The notes under the pieces: generated by a model | The model's database searches: none | Seen by the model: the letters and a program-made list of their open reading frames with translations, nothing else | Told to the model about the DNA's origin: nothing | Translations under genes and position numbers: made by a program | In this document: positions 48,408-57,911 of the stretch, piece by piece | How positions within the stretch are numbered: position 1 is the first letter of the stretch | Layout: each line of letters opens with the position of its first letter | Source of the DNA: Alteromonadaceae bacterium Bs31 | GTDB taxonomy: Bacteria > Pseudomonadota > Gammaproteobacteria > Pseudomonadales > Cellvibrionaceae | Length of the DNA stretch: 64,000 nt | NCBI GenBank assembly: GCA_900177435.1 | Contig: FXAI01000005.1 | Span: 47,897 to 111,896 of the forward strand | Direction of reading: 5' to 3'

Positions 48408-48857
48408 GTGAGATTAAAGCTTCTTAGTAAGGGTTTTACTTTAGTAGAGCTTATAGCCGTATTACTCATAGTCGGCGTACTGGCGGTTTCAACACTTTCT
48501 GCTTTTGGCCCGGCGACATCATCAATGCAACTTCAATCAAGCCGCGACTCTATTGTCGCGGCTTTTCAATCTGCGCAGCAAATGGCTTTAACTCGCCGCA
48601 ATACTGTGCAAATACTTACTTCCTCCAGTGAACTTGACCTGCGTTACGATGCCGATGGTGATGGTGTGTTTTCCGCAGGAGAAAGTGTTCAGTTTGGCGG
48701 GGTAAGTTATCCCATACAGTTGGTGAGTGGCCAAACCCTCAGCACCGCAACCTTTAACTACAATCGCCTTGGTCATACCGCAGCGAGTACCTTGCAGCTG
48801 AGCCAGAATGGCAAGGTTATTCCTATTGTTGTAGACGACTCTGGCTATGTTAAGTAA
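48408..48857 (+). CDS. mshC: MSHA minor prepilin MshC
   Basis: 149 residues from GTG 48408. Prepilin motif KG|FTLVELIAVLLIVGVLA, then FGPATSSMQLQSSRDSIVAAFQSAQQMALTRRN, the GspH-like pattern of MshC. A short DADGDGVFSAGE stretch resembles a calcium-binding loop. Confidence 0.88.
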   Translation: MRLKLLSKGFTLVELIAVLLIVGVLAVSTLSAFGPATSSMQLQSSRDSIVAAFQSAQQMALTRRNTVQILTSSSELDLRYDADGDGVFSAGESVQFGGVSYPIQLVSGQTLSTATFNYNRLGHTAASTLQLSQNGKVIPIVVDDSGYVK

Positions 48858-48940
48858 TTGTGCTGAGAGCTGTGGCTTATAGGTGTGAGTGCTAAAATGT
48901 AGGTAAACCTTCTTTTAATAAGCAGTAAAGTACGGCAACG

Positions 48941-49411
48941 ATGCACAAAATAACTAAAGCTCATAAAGGTGTAACGCTTATCGAGGCTATTGTTTTTCTC
49001 GTGGTAATCGGCGTCGCGCTCACCGCTTTACTTAGCGTGTTCAATGAAAAGGTTGTTAAGTCTGTTGATCCAGTGGTAAAGGCAAGAGCCTTGGAAATTG
49101 CACAGGCACAACTGGATGAGATTCTGTCCCGCAAGTTTGACCAAAACTCACCGACCGGAGGCGTACCGGCCTGTGGTATAAGCGCTGGCGTTGCCTGTCT
49201 TGGCATCGTTGCCGACAGCGCATTTGATGACGTGGGCGATTACAACGGCTACACCGATAATAGCGACCCCCAGTACCTGATCGCAGTCAGTGTAATCAAT
49301 GCGGGGGGAGAAATGGGCTTGCCAGCAGCACAGGCTAGGCGGGTAACGGTTACTGTGAGTATGTCCGGTGGTGATCAGTTGCGCTTGAGTGCCTTTCGAG
49401 CAAATTTTTAG
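48941..49411 (+). CDS. mshD: MSHA minor prepilin MshD
   Basis: 156 residues. Prepilin motif KG|VTLIEAIVFLVVIGVALTAL with Glu5, then ARALEIAQAQLDEILSRKFD and GDYNGYTDN, as in MshD (GspI-like). Two bases before mshO. Confidence 0.88.
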   Translation: MHKITKAHKGVTLIEAIVFLVVIGVALTALLSVFNEKVVKSVDPVVKARALEIAQAQLDEILSRKFDQNSPTGGVPACGISAGVACLGIVADSAFDDVGDYNGYTDNSDPQYLIAVSVINAGGEMGLPAAQARRVTVTVSMSGGDQLRLSAFRANF

Positions 49412-49413
49412 TC

Positions 49414-50229
49414 ATGAACAGGCCTACCTCTCTTAAGTACCAGTCTTTATTAACGAAGGGCTTTACGCTTATAGAGTTAGTTTCGGTTTTGGTGATTGTC
49501 GGCATTGTAGTGGCTATTGGCAGTAACTTTGTGGTCAGCACGGTGAACAGTTACGGCCAAACAGAAAAGCGCAGTAAACTGGTGGCGAGGGGGCGTGCAT
49601 CGCTGGAGCAGATGACCCGACAATTACGCAACGCGCTTCCTAATAGTTTGCGAGTGAGCGCCAGCGGCAACTGTATTGAATATTTACCCGTAATTGGCGG
49701 GGCAAATTATATTGGGCAGTTGGCAGATACTCAAAATGGCGCGTCGGCGACGTCCTCAATTTCGACTTCTCCCTTCAATTTAGATCTTGGTAGCGCCCAA
49801 CATGTTGTTGTCGCTGCCTTATCAACCAGCGAACTCTACACTGGGGCGGCAACAGCGGCGCGCGCTGATATTGGTACACTGGGTAGCTCACCTTATACAA
49901 CTGTGCCATTGGCCATCGGGCATCGGTTCGTGCGTAACTCTGTCAATAATCGGCTTTTTATTAGCGACGATCCAAAACGTTTTTGTTTCGTGAGCGGCAG
50001 TATTGTGCAGTATCAAAACTACGGGCTGGATACAGGAAACCTTGATGATAGTAATCCGGGAGGGGATCTTTTAACTCTTTCAGAGGGGATTTTCGCTTCC
50101 GGCAATGTTTTTGTGCTTTCTGCTGGAAGTCAGGATAGAAATACAGCGGTGACCATAACTCTGGGTTTTGCTGAAAGAGGCGAGCAAATAACGCTCGACT
50201 CAAAAGTGTTGGTGCGCAATGTACCTTAA
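49414..50229 (+). CDS. mshO: MSHA minor prepilin MshO
   Basis: 271 residues. Prepilin motif KG|FTLIELVSVLVIVGIVVAIG, then RGRASLEQMTRQLRNALPNSLRV and IEYLPVIGGANYIG, as in MshO (GspJ-like). Its end overlaps mshP by 11 bases. Confidence 0.9.
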   Translation: MNRPTSLKYQSLLTKGFTLIELVSVLVIVGIVVAIGSNFVVSTVNSYGQTEKRSKLVARGRASLEQMTRQLRNALPNSLRVSASGNCIEYLPVIGGANYIGQLADTQNGASATSSISTSPFNLDLGSAQHVVVAALSTSELYTGAATAARADIGTLGSSPYTTVPLAIGHRFVRNSVNNRLFISDDPKRFCFVSGSIVQYQNYGLDTGNLDDSNPGGDLLTLSEGIFASGNVFVLSAGSQDRNTAVTITLGFAERGEQITLDSKVLVRNVP

Positions 50230-50677
50230 AATGTGCCCTAAACAGAGACAAGCGATAAGTGACCCACGCAAGGAGGCGGGCTTTCTCATTCCTTTGGCCC
50301 TGGTACTGCTAGTGGGTATTTCATTTTTAGTGATAGCGATAAACCGCTTGAGTGGCCAGACCGGCACCAGTACAACGGTAGAGGGTTTATCTGCTCAGGC
50401 CTTTTACGCGGCGGAGAGTGGTGCACAATACGGAATGAGTCGTTTGTTTTTTGATATGAACACCCGAGCGCAAACCGATGCCAATTGTGGCGCGATGGGT
50501 ACTACAATCAATTTTACTGCGCCGGGTCTCGCTTTATGCTCGGCACAAGTGAGCTGCACTCGCAGCGTTGATGCAAGCAATACCACCAGCTTTTATATTA
50601 TTAATTCATTGGGCCGCTGTGGCGCGGCTCAATTAATAGGTGAACGTGAAATTGAAGTTTCAGCAAGCATGCAATAA
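50219..50677 (+). CDS. mshP: MSHA biogenesis protein MshP
   Basis: 152 residues (ATG 50219 or 50231). Hydrophobic N-terminus GFLIPLALVLLVGISFLVIA without the usual Glu5, then AQAFYAAESGAQYGMSRLF, typical of MshP/PilX-like minor pilins. Two or more Cys pairs in the body. Overlaps mshQ. Confidence 0.85.
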   Translation: MYLKMCPKQRQAISDPRKEAGFLIPLALVLLVGISFLVIAINRLSGQTGTSTTVEGLSAQAFYAAESGAQYGMSRLFFDMNTRAQTDANCGAMGTTINFTAPGLALCSAQVSCTRSVDASNTTSFYIINSLGRCGAAQLIGEREIEVSASMQ

Positions 50678-53600
50678 TTATTTGCATAACAATTTTTGTT
50701 TGTCTGCGCTTTTGATTTTAAGCGCGGTGCTTTGCTGTCTCTTTCCCAGCCTTTCGATCGCACAGGATTGTGAGGATGTTTTTCCCGGCCCGGTTTCCAA
50801 TAGTGATACAGGGGGTGATATTCGTTTTAGGTGGATGTCCTATGTGGATGGGGCAACTAACGGAACACTGGTTACGAATAATGTGAACAATATCGGTACC
50901 GTATCTGGTACTTGCGGCATGGTGAATTGTAGCGCCTCTGGAACCATTGCTGATTCGAGCAGTTATTCCAGTTTTCCCAATGGCTCAGATATTACAACAA
51001 ATTGGGGGCAATCTATCACGGTATCACCGGGCAGCTATGACGACCTGCGCCATGGTGGAAACGGTACCATTTTTATGGAACCTGGCGTTTACACCTTTGA
51101 GGGACGAATTACCTCCAATAGCCTTGCCTCAATTGAAGTTGCCCCTTCATTCGCAGGAACAGTTGCGATTTTCGTCGATGGTGATGTTGATCTTGGGTAT
51201 CAGTTTCGCTTAAACACCTCAAACCCAGATGGCTTTGTATTTATTTACAGTACTGACGATATTTTTGCAGGTAATGAAGCCGTTATAAATGCCGTTTTTT
51301 ATGCCGAAGACGACGTTTATTTACGCTATCAAACCCAGGTAACAGGCTCGGTTACCGCGGTTGATCGGGTAGATTTTCAAAATGAGTCTTCTGTTATTTA
51401 CGACGCAAGCGTTGTCGCCAATACCGATTTTTATAGCTTCTGCTCAAACGTGCCTTCAGTGCCCGTGCTGGTGGCCGAATGGCGTCTCGACGAGTTGAGC
51501 TGGAGCGGCGCAAACAACGAAGTGCTGGATAACGGCCCCAATGCTTTACATGGTAGAGCGGTGGCGGTTACTGCCAACCAATATCCGTCAAGTGATTTCT
51601 CCAACCCGGCGATAGGGGGTAACCCCGGTACTTGTAGTTACGGTGATTTTAATGGCACTGCGGATGGCTACGTACTCATTGATGACCCGGGTAATAATTC
51701 GGTTTTAGATTTAACAGAATTTACAGTTACCAACTGGGTTTATACGCGCGGCTACCCAGGCTCCGGGCTGCAGACAATTGTTTCCAAGGATGAAAATTTT
51801 GAATACCACTTGGACACTTCAGGACGAGTCAACTGGTGGTGGGGTGGCGGTAGTCGAGAATTAACCAGCAGCAGTGCCATCCCCTTGAATGAGTGGCATC
51901 ATATTGCTATTACCTTTGAGCGGGGTGAGCAGCATATTTATATTGATGGGGTTTCTAACGAAAACAATAATTCAACCGCAGCTATCACGACCAATAACGA
52001 TGGCGTGCATATTGGTACAGACTGGGACTTTCACTCACGCCGCTTTAACGGCCTGATTGATGAAGTACGTATCTATGATGCACCGCTAAGCCAGGCGGAA
52101 GTGGCTGCCGTAATGGCTGAGACGCACCCCTGTACCAACCTTCCCAGCCTCGACCATTTTGCGATTGATATAGGCACTGGCAGCGCCAGTACCTGCGTGC
52201 CCTCCGAAATCACTATTACGGCGGAAGATGCCAGTAACAACACCATTAATGATTACATCGGCACCGTTGCTATTTCCACTTCAACAAATAATGGCAACTG
52301 GAGCAAAACCGCAACACCCTCGGATGCCTTGGGTGCTTTAACGCCTGCGGCTTTGGATTCTGGTGCGGCGGACTACCAATTTGAGCAAAGCGAGGCCGAT
52401 GGGGGCAGCATTGTTCTCAACTTGGCTAACAGCCATGCGGAAACCCTCACGCTTACCGTTGAGGACACCAGTGCCGGTGTAAGCAGTACCTCGGCTTCAA
52501 TTACTTTTAGTGAAAATGCCTTTGTGGTGACTAGCATCGATAGCCTGGGTGATGATGTTGTGGCGGGCAGGGACCATCAGTTTCAGGTGCAGATGGTGCG
52601 CGAAGATCCGGTGACGGGGGCGTGCGGGCCTGCCGATGAGTACGATGTGGCCGACGTTAAGGTATGGATGACTCGAGCGGTTTCCGATCCCGGTGGAATA
52701 GCCCCCAGTGTCAGTAATAGCGCCGCTACAGATACGGAAACCCTGGCAGATACCGAACCAGGCAGTGCTAACTTCACGCTCCCCTTTGTGGATGGCGGTG
52801 CAAACTTCAGCTTGTCCACCAATGATGCGGGCCGTTACGCCCTTAATTTTCTCGATGATGCTTCCGGCTTTTCCAGCTCGGACATCAGTGGTGGCAGTAG
52901 TACCCTCGTTGCGCGGCCCTTTGCCTTTGACATTCAGGTGAGCGGTAACCCCGCAGCCGACTCATCCACGGGCAGTACCTTCAAACTGGCGGGCGAAATA
53001 TTCGATGCGAGTGTGCGAGTCGTGGCGTGGGATGCCGCAGACGATGCAGATGACAACGGTATTGCCGATGGCCACGACGATAGCGACCCCACAAGCCTTG
53101 CTGACCTCAGTGACAATAATGTGCTGCCCGCATACGGCTTAGAAAACCCCAGTGAAGGCGTGCAGTTAAGCGCAGTACTTCTGCAGCCCACGGGTGGCAA
53201 CGACCCGGGCCTTGCATCCAACCTTGCTTCCCCGGCCGACGCTCGACAGTTGACCAGCTTTAGTGGGGGAACCGCGTCAACGGCAGATATTTACTACCCC
53301 GAAGTGGGCATTATAGAAATCGCAGCACGGGTACTGGATGGCGACTACCTCGGCGCGGGCGCCGCAGTTACCAGTCGTGCCCAGGGTCGCTCTGGCTATG
53401 TGGGCAGGTTCTGGCCTTCCTACTTCACCTTGACGGCTGATTTACATACGCCAGCGTGTAATACCGGTGGGTTCTCCTATATGGGTGAGTCTTTCTTGTC
53501 AGAGTACACGCTGTCTGCAATCAGCTCCCGCAATGTGTTAACACAAAATTATACCGGGGGGTTCGCGCGCTTTGACCCCAACGGGGGCTTGGGCTCGGCA

Positions 53601-54356
53601 GATTACGGTGCAATAGACAGCGGCAGCTCAACACAACTGAGCAGCCGCACTAACGCTGCTACCACGGTTGCCTGGGGTTTGGGCAGTGCGGCGGTGGATG
53701 CGCAAATGACCCTCGCTCGAACTTCTCTGCCCGACGGGCCTTATAACGCCGTAAATTTTGGTGCCTATATAACAGATGCCGATGGCGCAAGTTTGCGAGC
53801 AGGGGACCTGGATTTGGATGTGGACGGAGACTCCACCAATGACCATATGAATATCGGGCAGAGTACCAGCCTCTTTGGCCGCCTCCGTTTATCCGATGCT
53901 TTTGGGCCGGAAACAGCCGCTTTGCCGGTTATATTCGCAACAGAGTATTGGGATGGCAGCTTGTGGCGAACCAGTGTTGATGATGACTGCACATTAATAT
54001 CGCTCGCGGATATTGATTACCCCAACGGAAGGATAAACGTGCCGACAAATCGAATCGTTACCGTCGGAGCAGGTAGTACAACAGGTAATTATGCAAACCT
54101 GTTTTCGGGTAATGTTGTTTTTACGGGTGGTGAGGCCGGGCACTTCTTCTCCGCGCCAGGTGCGGGTAACACGGGCAGCTTTCAGGTGGAGGTAAACCTC
54201 AACGCTTATCCCTGGCTGCGTTTCGACTGGAATATGGATGGTAGTTTCGATGATCTCACTCTGCCTTCAGCTTCATACAGCTTTGGCAGTTATCGTGGGC
54301 ACGATAGGGTGATTTATTGGCGCGAGGTACTGGTAAATCCGCCACCGAGCCCTTGA
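50640..54356 (+). CDS. mshQ: MSHA-associated large protein MshQ with LamG domain
   Basis: 1238 residues from GTG 50640 (or GTG 50646), overlapping mshP by 38 bases. Signal peptide about 1-42. Residues 45-275 are beta-rich (GNGTIFMEPGVYTFEGRIT, IFVDGDVDLGYQFR). A LamG/concanavalin-like domain covers about 280-495 (VAEWRLDE, EWHHIAITFERGEQHIYIDG, FNGLIDEVRIYDAPLSQAEVA). The rest is the DUF6701-type MshQ region ending in a beta sandwich. Likely exposed at the pilus tip or surface; LamG suggests glycan or protein binding. Confidence 0.9.
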   Translation: MNVKLKFQQACNNYLHNNFCLSALLILSAVLCCLFPSLSIAQDCEDVFPGPVSNSDTGGDIRFRWMSYVDGATNGTLVTNNVNNIGTVSGTCGMVNCSASGTIADSSSYSSFPNGSDITTNWGQSITVSPGSYDDLRHGGNGTIFMEPGVYTFEGRITSNSLASIEVAPSFAGTVAIFVDGDVDLGYQFRLNTSNPDGFVFIYSTDDIFAGNEAVINAVFYAEDDVYLRYQTQVTGSVTAVDRVDFQNESSVIYDASVVANTDFYSFCSNVPSVPVLVAEWRLDELSWSGANNEVLDNGPNALHGRAVAVTANQYPSSDFSNPAIGGNPGTCSYGDFNGTADGYVLIDDPGNNSVLDLTEFTVTNWVYTRGYPGSGLQTIVSKDENFEYHLDTSGRVNWWWGGGSRELTSSSAIPLNEWHHIAITFERGEQHIYIDGVSNENNNSTAAITTNNDGVHIGTDWDFHSRRFNGLIDEVRIYDAPLSQAEVAAVMAETHPCTNLPSLDHFAIDIGTGSASTCVPSEITITAEDASNNTINDYIGTVAISTSTNNGNWSKTATPSDALGALTPAALDSGAADYQFEQSEADGGSIVLNLANSHAETLTLTVEDTSAGVSSTSASITFSENAFVVTSIDSLGDDVVAGRDHQFQVQMVREDPVTGACGPADEYDVADVKVWMTRAVSDPGGIAPSVSNSAATDTETLADTEPGSANFTLPFVDGGANFSLSTNDAGRYALNFLDDASGFSSSDISGGSSTLVARPFAFDIQVSGNPAADSSTGSTFKLAGEIFDASVRVVAWDAADDADDNGIADGHDDSDPTSLADLSDNNVLPAYGLENPSEGVQLSAVLLQPTGGNDPGLASNLASPADARQLTSFSGGTASTADIYYPEVGIIEIAARVLDGDYLGAGAAVTSRAQGRSGYVGRFWPSYFTLTADLHTPACNTGGFSYMGESFLSEYTLSAISSRNVLTQNYTGGFARFDPNGGLGSADYGAIDSGSSTQLSSRTNAATTVAWGLGSAAVDAQMTLARTSLPDGPYNAVNFGAYITDADGASLRAGDLDLDVDGDSTNDHMNIGQSTSLFGRLRLSDAFGPETAALPVIFATEYWDGSLWRTSVDDDCTLISLADIDYPNGRINVPTNRIVTVGAGSTTGNYANLFSGNVVFTGGEAGHFFSAPGAGNTGSFQVEVNLNAYPWLRFDWNMDGSFDDLTLPSASYSFGSYRGHDRVIYWREVLVNPPPSP

Positions 54357-54430
54357 GCTGGCGGTGGGCTTTTGATCTTCGCTGGCGCAGTCTTCGGTGG
54401 TGGAAAGGCAGATAGAAAGAAAAGCAGAGA

Positions 54431-54457
54431 GGTGAGCTGCTGCTGAGCTCACCTTTT
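54431..54457 (+). terminator. Terminator of the MSHA operon
   Basis: GGTGAGCT-GCTGCTG-AGCTCACC followed by TTTT, 75 bases after mshQ. Confidence 0.6.
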
Positions 54458-54471
54458 AGCTAAGGGCAGTA

Positions 54472-55134
54472 TTAAAACCTGTAATCAAAGCCTGCAGTTA
54501 CAGTATTAATGTCTGCTTCACTGGTGTTAATTAAAGATTTTAATTCCACATTAAAGTTTAAATTGTCGTTTACAAACCACCCTGCACCCATGCCGAGGGA
54601 CATGCCTGATTCCGCTATTTCGGCCTCGCCAACTTTGTTGTAAGCGCCTTGGTCATCAAGTTCGCTAACTTCCACTGTGCCGTTGTATTGGGTATAGCCG
54701 AACAAGCCGTACCAGCGGGCTTTTTTGTTCATCATTTCTGGGCGGTAGTAGATGGACTGATAGCTATCGATACTGTGTGTATGCTTGCCTGCCACCAAGT
54801 CTTCTTCGCCTTCTGCCGATGAGTTAATAGTTATTCCTTTTTCCGCCAGGCCCAAGCCGATGCGAACATCTACTCCCAGCCAGGCGTTGTACTTGTAGCC
54901 GCCCATTAATTCAAGTGTACCCAGGCGCAATTCACTTTCTGTTGAATAGGGGGAAAGTGTGTCACTGGCGTCGTGGTAGCTCAGATTACCTCCGGCATAA
55001 AAACCTCTGTTGTTATCGGCCAGAACATCGCCACCGGCAAACATCAGGCAAAAAACGAATGTATATAGCCCCAAGGAGGGGGTGTATGCCGAAAGTTTGT
55101 TAGCGACAAACGCGCTAAATCGCTGATATCTCAT
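54472..55134 (-). CDS. Outer-membrane beta-barrel protein
   Basis: 220 residues. After a signal peptide (cut near VLA, residue 39) the mature start GFYAGGNLSYHDAS and the end TAGFDYRF, with a terminal Phe, mark an OmpA-like/OMP_b-brl eight-stranded barrel. Alternating strands such as LELMGGYKYNAWLGVDVRIGLG and LNFNVELKSLIN follow. Residues about 9-22 (FVANKLSAYTPSLG) are encoded by a DNA repeat that recurs 95 bases upstream, so the signal peptide is longer than usual. Ligand unknown. Confidence 0.85.
   Translation of the reverse strand: MRYQRFSAFVANKLSAYTPSLGLYTFVFCLMFAGGDVLADNNRGFYAGGNLSYHDASDTLSPYSTESELRLGTLELMGGYKYNAWLGVDVRIGLGLAEKGITINSSAEGEEDLVAGKHTHSIDSYQSIYYRPEMMNKKARWYGLFGYTQYNGTVEVSELDDQGAYNKVGEAEIAESGMSLGMGAGWFVNDNLNFNVELKSLINTSEADINTVTAGFDYRF
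55069..55111. repeat. 43-bp repeat, copy 1 (inside the barrel gene)
   Basis: About 37 of 43 bases match copy 2 (55164-55206), with GGGGTGTATGCCGAAAGTTT in common. It ends in a stem GTTTGT-TAGCG-ACAAAC whose loop differs from copy 2. It encodes part of the signal peptide. Confidence 0.8.
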
Positions 55135-55163
55135 TGCTCTCTCCGTTACTCCAGTAATGTTAT

Positions 55164-55206
55164 CCCCATGGATGGGGTGTATGCCGAAAGTTTGTCGGGA
55201 ACAAAC
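55164..55206. repeat. 43-bp repeat, copy 2 (upstream of the barrel gene)
   Basis: Contains CCCCATGGATGGGG (hairpin) and GTTTGT-CGGGA-ACAAAC (hairpin). The offset to copy 1 is exactly 95 bases. Possibly a small dispersed element. Confidence 0.8.
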
Positions 55207-55314
55207 TCTTTATTTTTTTACACGCATTTTTCTCAGGCTAGCGCTAGCGGCAGTTCTTCGCAGCAAATTAGCACAATCCAGCGGCGTCAAATAAGGAAAA
55301 ATTTGAAAAGCACG

Positions 55315-56091
55315 CTACATGTTAATCCAGCTGCTCAAAGCCTGCAGGGCAAAGCCCTCTGCCTTGTAACGCAGTATCACGCCGTCTTCCAGAATATTAT
55401 CAACCATCAATTCTGGGTTGATCCTGTCGCCGCGTTTTAAGGTCAGCCCATTAATAATGATATGCCCCTGATTATTGGGCTTATAGTTATGTTCGCTGTA
55501 GGTGAGGGTAGGAATTACCTCCTGGACAGACCAAGGCAAGCTCCGAATATCGCCAAATTGGGGGTAATCGGAAAGGCGGTTCGGCTCTCTTGGCTTTTGA
55601 GGCTCGGTTTTTTTCTCTGCCTCTGGCGCCGGTGTGGACTCTACCCTGGGCTGGGGAGCCTGGGTTGGTTGAGGTCGTGGTTTTGGCGTGGGTGCCGGTT
55701 TCTCATAAAGTGCTGCTACTTCTGATTGTCGTTTTTTGGGACGCTGTATGGCTTTAGATTTTGGCTCGGCCTTTACTGTTTCGGTTCTGGCTAGCTGAGG
55801 TGCTGCTGCCTTGGGCGGCGCAACAGGCCTTGACTGGCTAGATTGTTCCGGCTGCACCGCGGCTGGAGTTTCCTTTCCGCCCTTACCCCAAAAATAGGCC
55901 CCGGCACTAAGTGCGATGAGCAGTAGCGCGCCACAGGTGTAGATCAGCACCAGTTTTATCGCTCCCGGTGTCCGACCAACAGGCGCGGGGTCGTGGTGAG
56001 ATTTTATACTGGGCGGGTCATCGTACTGGCGTTGCTTTTCGCGTTCGCGATCAGCTTCTGCCTTGTTCAATGCATCAAGAATCAGGGACAT
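55315..56091 (-). CDS. gspB: Type II secretion accessory protein GspB
   Basis: 258 residues. MSLILDALNKAEADRE start, one transmembrane helix (about 46-68), a Pro/Glu/Lys-rich linker, and the GspB end: LPWSVQEVIPTLTYSEHNY, then IIINGLTLKRGDRI and LRYKAEGFALQALSSWINM. Works with GspA to insert the secretin through peptidoglycan. It follows gspA by 13 bases. Confidence 0.92.
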   Translation of the reverse strand: MSLILDALNKAEADREREKQRQYDDPPSIKSHHDPAPVGRTPGAIKLVLIYTCGALLLIALSAGAYFWGKGGKETPAAVQPEQSSQSRPVAPPKAAAPQLARTETVKAEPKSKAIQRPKKRQSEVAALYEKPAPTPKPRPQPTQAPQPRVESTPAPEAEKKTEPQKPREPNRLSDYPQFGDIRSLPWSVQEVIPTLTYSEHNYKPNNQGHIIINGLTLKRGDRINPELMVDNILEDGVILRYKAEGFALQALSSWINM

Positions 56092-56104
56092 AAATGTTCT
56101 TCGA

Positions 56105-57814
56105 TTAATCTTCTAATAGGCGCAGGGTCTGGTCGATGCCCATAACCTCATTTACCTTCATTAAGGTTTGTTCACCAACGATGCCATCGTCTTTCAATCC
56201 CTGATTACGCTGGAAAATTCTCACCCGCTCTCTCATTTTAGAGCTGAAGTTGGTATCCGTGAGCGGTCGGTCTCTCTCGTCGAGAATGGCGAATTGTTCG
56301 GCCAGCCAGCGTATGGTCGGGCTATTCATGCCAGTGGTGAGTGTTTCGGAGAAACCCTCCGGTCGTCGCCAGACGTAGAAGCTTTTACCTGTCCACATGG
56401 GCCCCAGCTCCGACAGTGGTACCTGTATTGTTTCTCCACTGGGAGTGAGCACCTCTGCCATTCTGCGACCAAGGCCGGTAACAATTATGTGAGAGGTAAA
56501 GCGCTCTGGGGTAGTAAGAGTGAGCACACTGGGCCTGTTAACTTCTTGCAGTGCTTCCCAGGTGTCTAATGTGACAGTCTTACATTGGATGCGATCTCGT
56601 GTGAGCTCCCAGCAAGGGTAGGTTTCTGAGCTCACCTCAAAGCCAAGGCGCGTCAGCAGATTGTACTGCGCCAGTTCATAGCTGTCTGAGCGGTAATCCC
56701 GGCTATCGCCGTATTTGCGCCCGGGCTGAGCCGGGGCTGGAGTGGCTGCAGGCTGTGTTTGCGGTGTACTGGTGGGTTGGGGTGTAGTGCTTGCGGGTTG
56801 CGGGCTAGTGCTTGTGGGTGGCGGCGCAAGCTCTGTCGCGGGAGCAGTCTCCGTGGGCGCGGTGGCTTTGATCTCCGGCTCGCTACCGGTACCGGCCACG
56901 ATTAGCCAAATTAAGCCAAGTAAAACCACCAGTGCTGCACCGCCGGCGGCTGCCAGTATTTTCCGGTCAAACTTATTGATGAGCTTATCGGGCAGGTGTT
57001 CTGTAGTGCCAGACACCTCCTTGCGTGCAAGGTCAAAAATTTGCTGGTCAACTACCGGCTTGTTGTGGCCGTAGGCGCCAATCAGCATGCGCTCGCAGAC
57101 GATGTTTATCAGCCGTGGAATTCCGCCTGTGAACTGATGGATTTTTCTCACAATTGCCGGTGGGTAGGGGTTTCGCCCTTCAGCCATACCGGCTACTTCG
57201 AGCCTGTGGTTAATGTAAGCTTGGGTTTCTTCCAGGGTGAGAGGTATTAAGTGGAAGCGCGCAGTTATGCGCTGAGACAGCTGGCGCATGCGCGGCTGCG
57301 CGAGTAATTCATTGAGTTCGGGTTGGCCCACCAGAATAATTTGCAGTAGTTTCTGGGTGTTGGTCTCGAGGTTGGTTAGCAGGCGAATTTGCTCTAAGGC
57401 CTCTGCTGATAATAATTGCGCTTCATCAATGAGCAGTACGGTGTTGTGGCCTTTGGTGTGATTTCGCAGTAAATAACCGTGCAGCGCGTCAGTGAGTTCT
57501 TTAACATTAATGCTGTCGCTTATGTACCCCGCACCCAATTCTTCACAAATTGTGCAAAGCATGTCGGTAACATCAGCCATGGGGTTGAGCACTATGGCTA
57601 TGTCAGTATTTTCTGGAAGCTGCTCTAATAGGCATTTAACAATAGTGGTTTTACCTGTACCCACCTCACCGGAGAGCAGCACAAAACCGCCCCCCTTAAC
57701 ACCATAGAGCAGGTGCGCCAGAGCCTCTTTGTGTTGCTGGCTCATGTAGAGGTAGCGGGGATTTACCGCGATAGAGAATGCTTGTTCCTGAAGCCCAAAG
57801 TAGTTGTGATACAT
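56105..57814 (-). CDS. gspA: Type II secretion ATPase GspA/ExeA
   Basis: 569 residues from ATG 57814. The AAA+ domain starts YFGLQEQAFSIAVNPRYLYMSQQHKEALAHL, with Walker A GEVGTGKTT and Walker B TVLLIDEAQLL. A transmembrane helix (about 290-310), a Pro/Thr/Ala-rich linker (315-370) and a peptidoglycan-binding end (MRERVRIFQRNQGLKDDGIVGEQTLMKVNEV) complete it. The gsp core genes are not in the window. A longer TTG start (57853) is less likely. Confidence 0.93.
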   Translation of the reverse strand: MYHNYFGLQEQAFSIAVNPRYLYMSQQHKEALAHLLYGVKGGGFVLLSGEVGTGKTTIVKCLLEQLPENTDIAIVLNPMADVTDMLCTICEELGAGYISDSINVKELTDALHGYLLRNHTKGHNTVLLIDEAQLLSAEALEQIRLLTNLETNTQKLLQIILVGQPELNELLAQPRMRQLSQRITARFHLIPLTLEETQAYINHRLEVAGMAEGRNPYPPAIVRKIHQFTGGIPRLINIVCERMLIGAYGHNKPVVDQQIFDLARKEVSGTTEHLPDKLINKFDRKILAAAGGAALVVLLGLIWLIVAGTGSEPEIKATAPTETAPATELAPPPTSTSPQPASTTPQPTSTPQTQPAATPAPAQPGRKYGDSRDYRSDSYELAQYNLLTRLGFEVSSETYPCWELTRDRIQCKTVTLDTWEALQEVNRPSVLTLTTPERFTSHIIVTGLGRRMAEVLTPSGETIQVPLSELGPMWTGKSFYVWRRPEGFSETLTTGMNSPTIRWLAEQFAILDERDRPLTDTNFSSKMRERVRIFQRNQGLKDDGIVGEQTLMKVNEVMGIDQTLRLLED

Positions 57815-57911
57815 CGTTGCTATTATTCTGAGTATTGTGTGCTGAGCTGGCAATGATAGCGTGTTTTGCCATAAGCGCCTATGTGTGTACGTTCGATTTG
57901 AGAGAAGAAGA

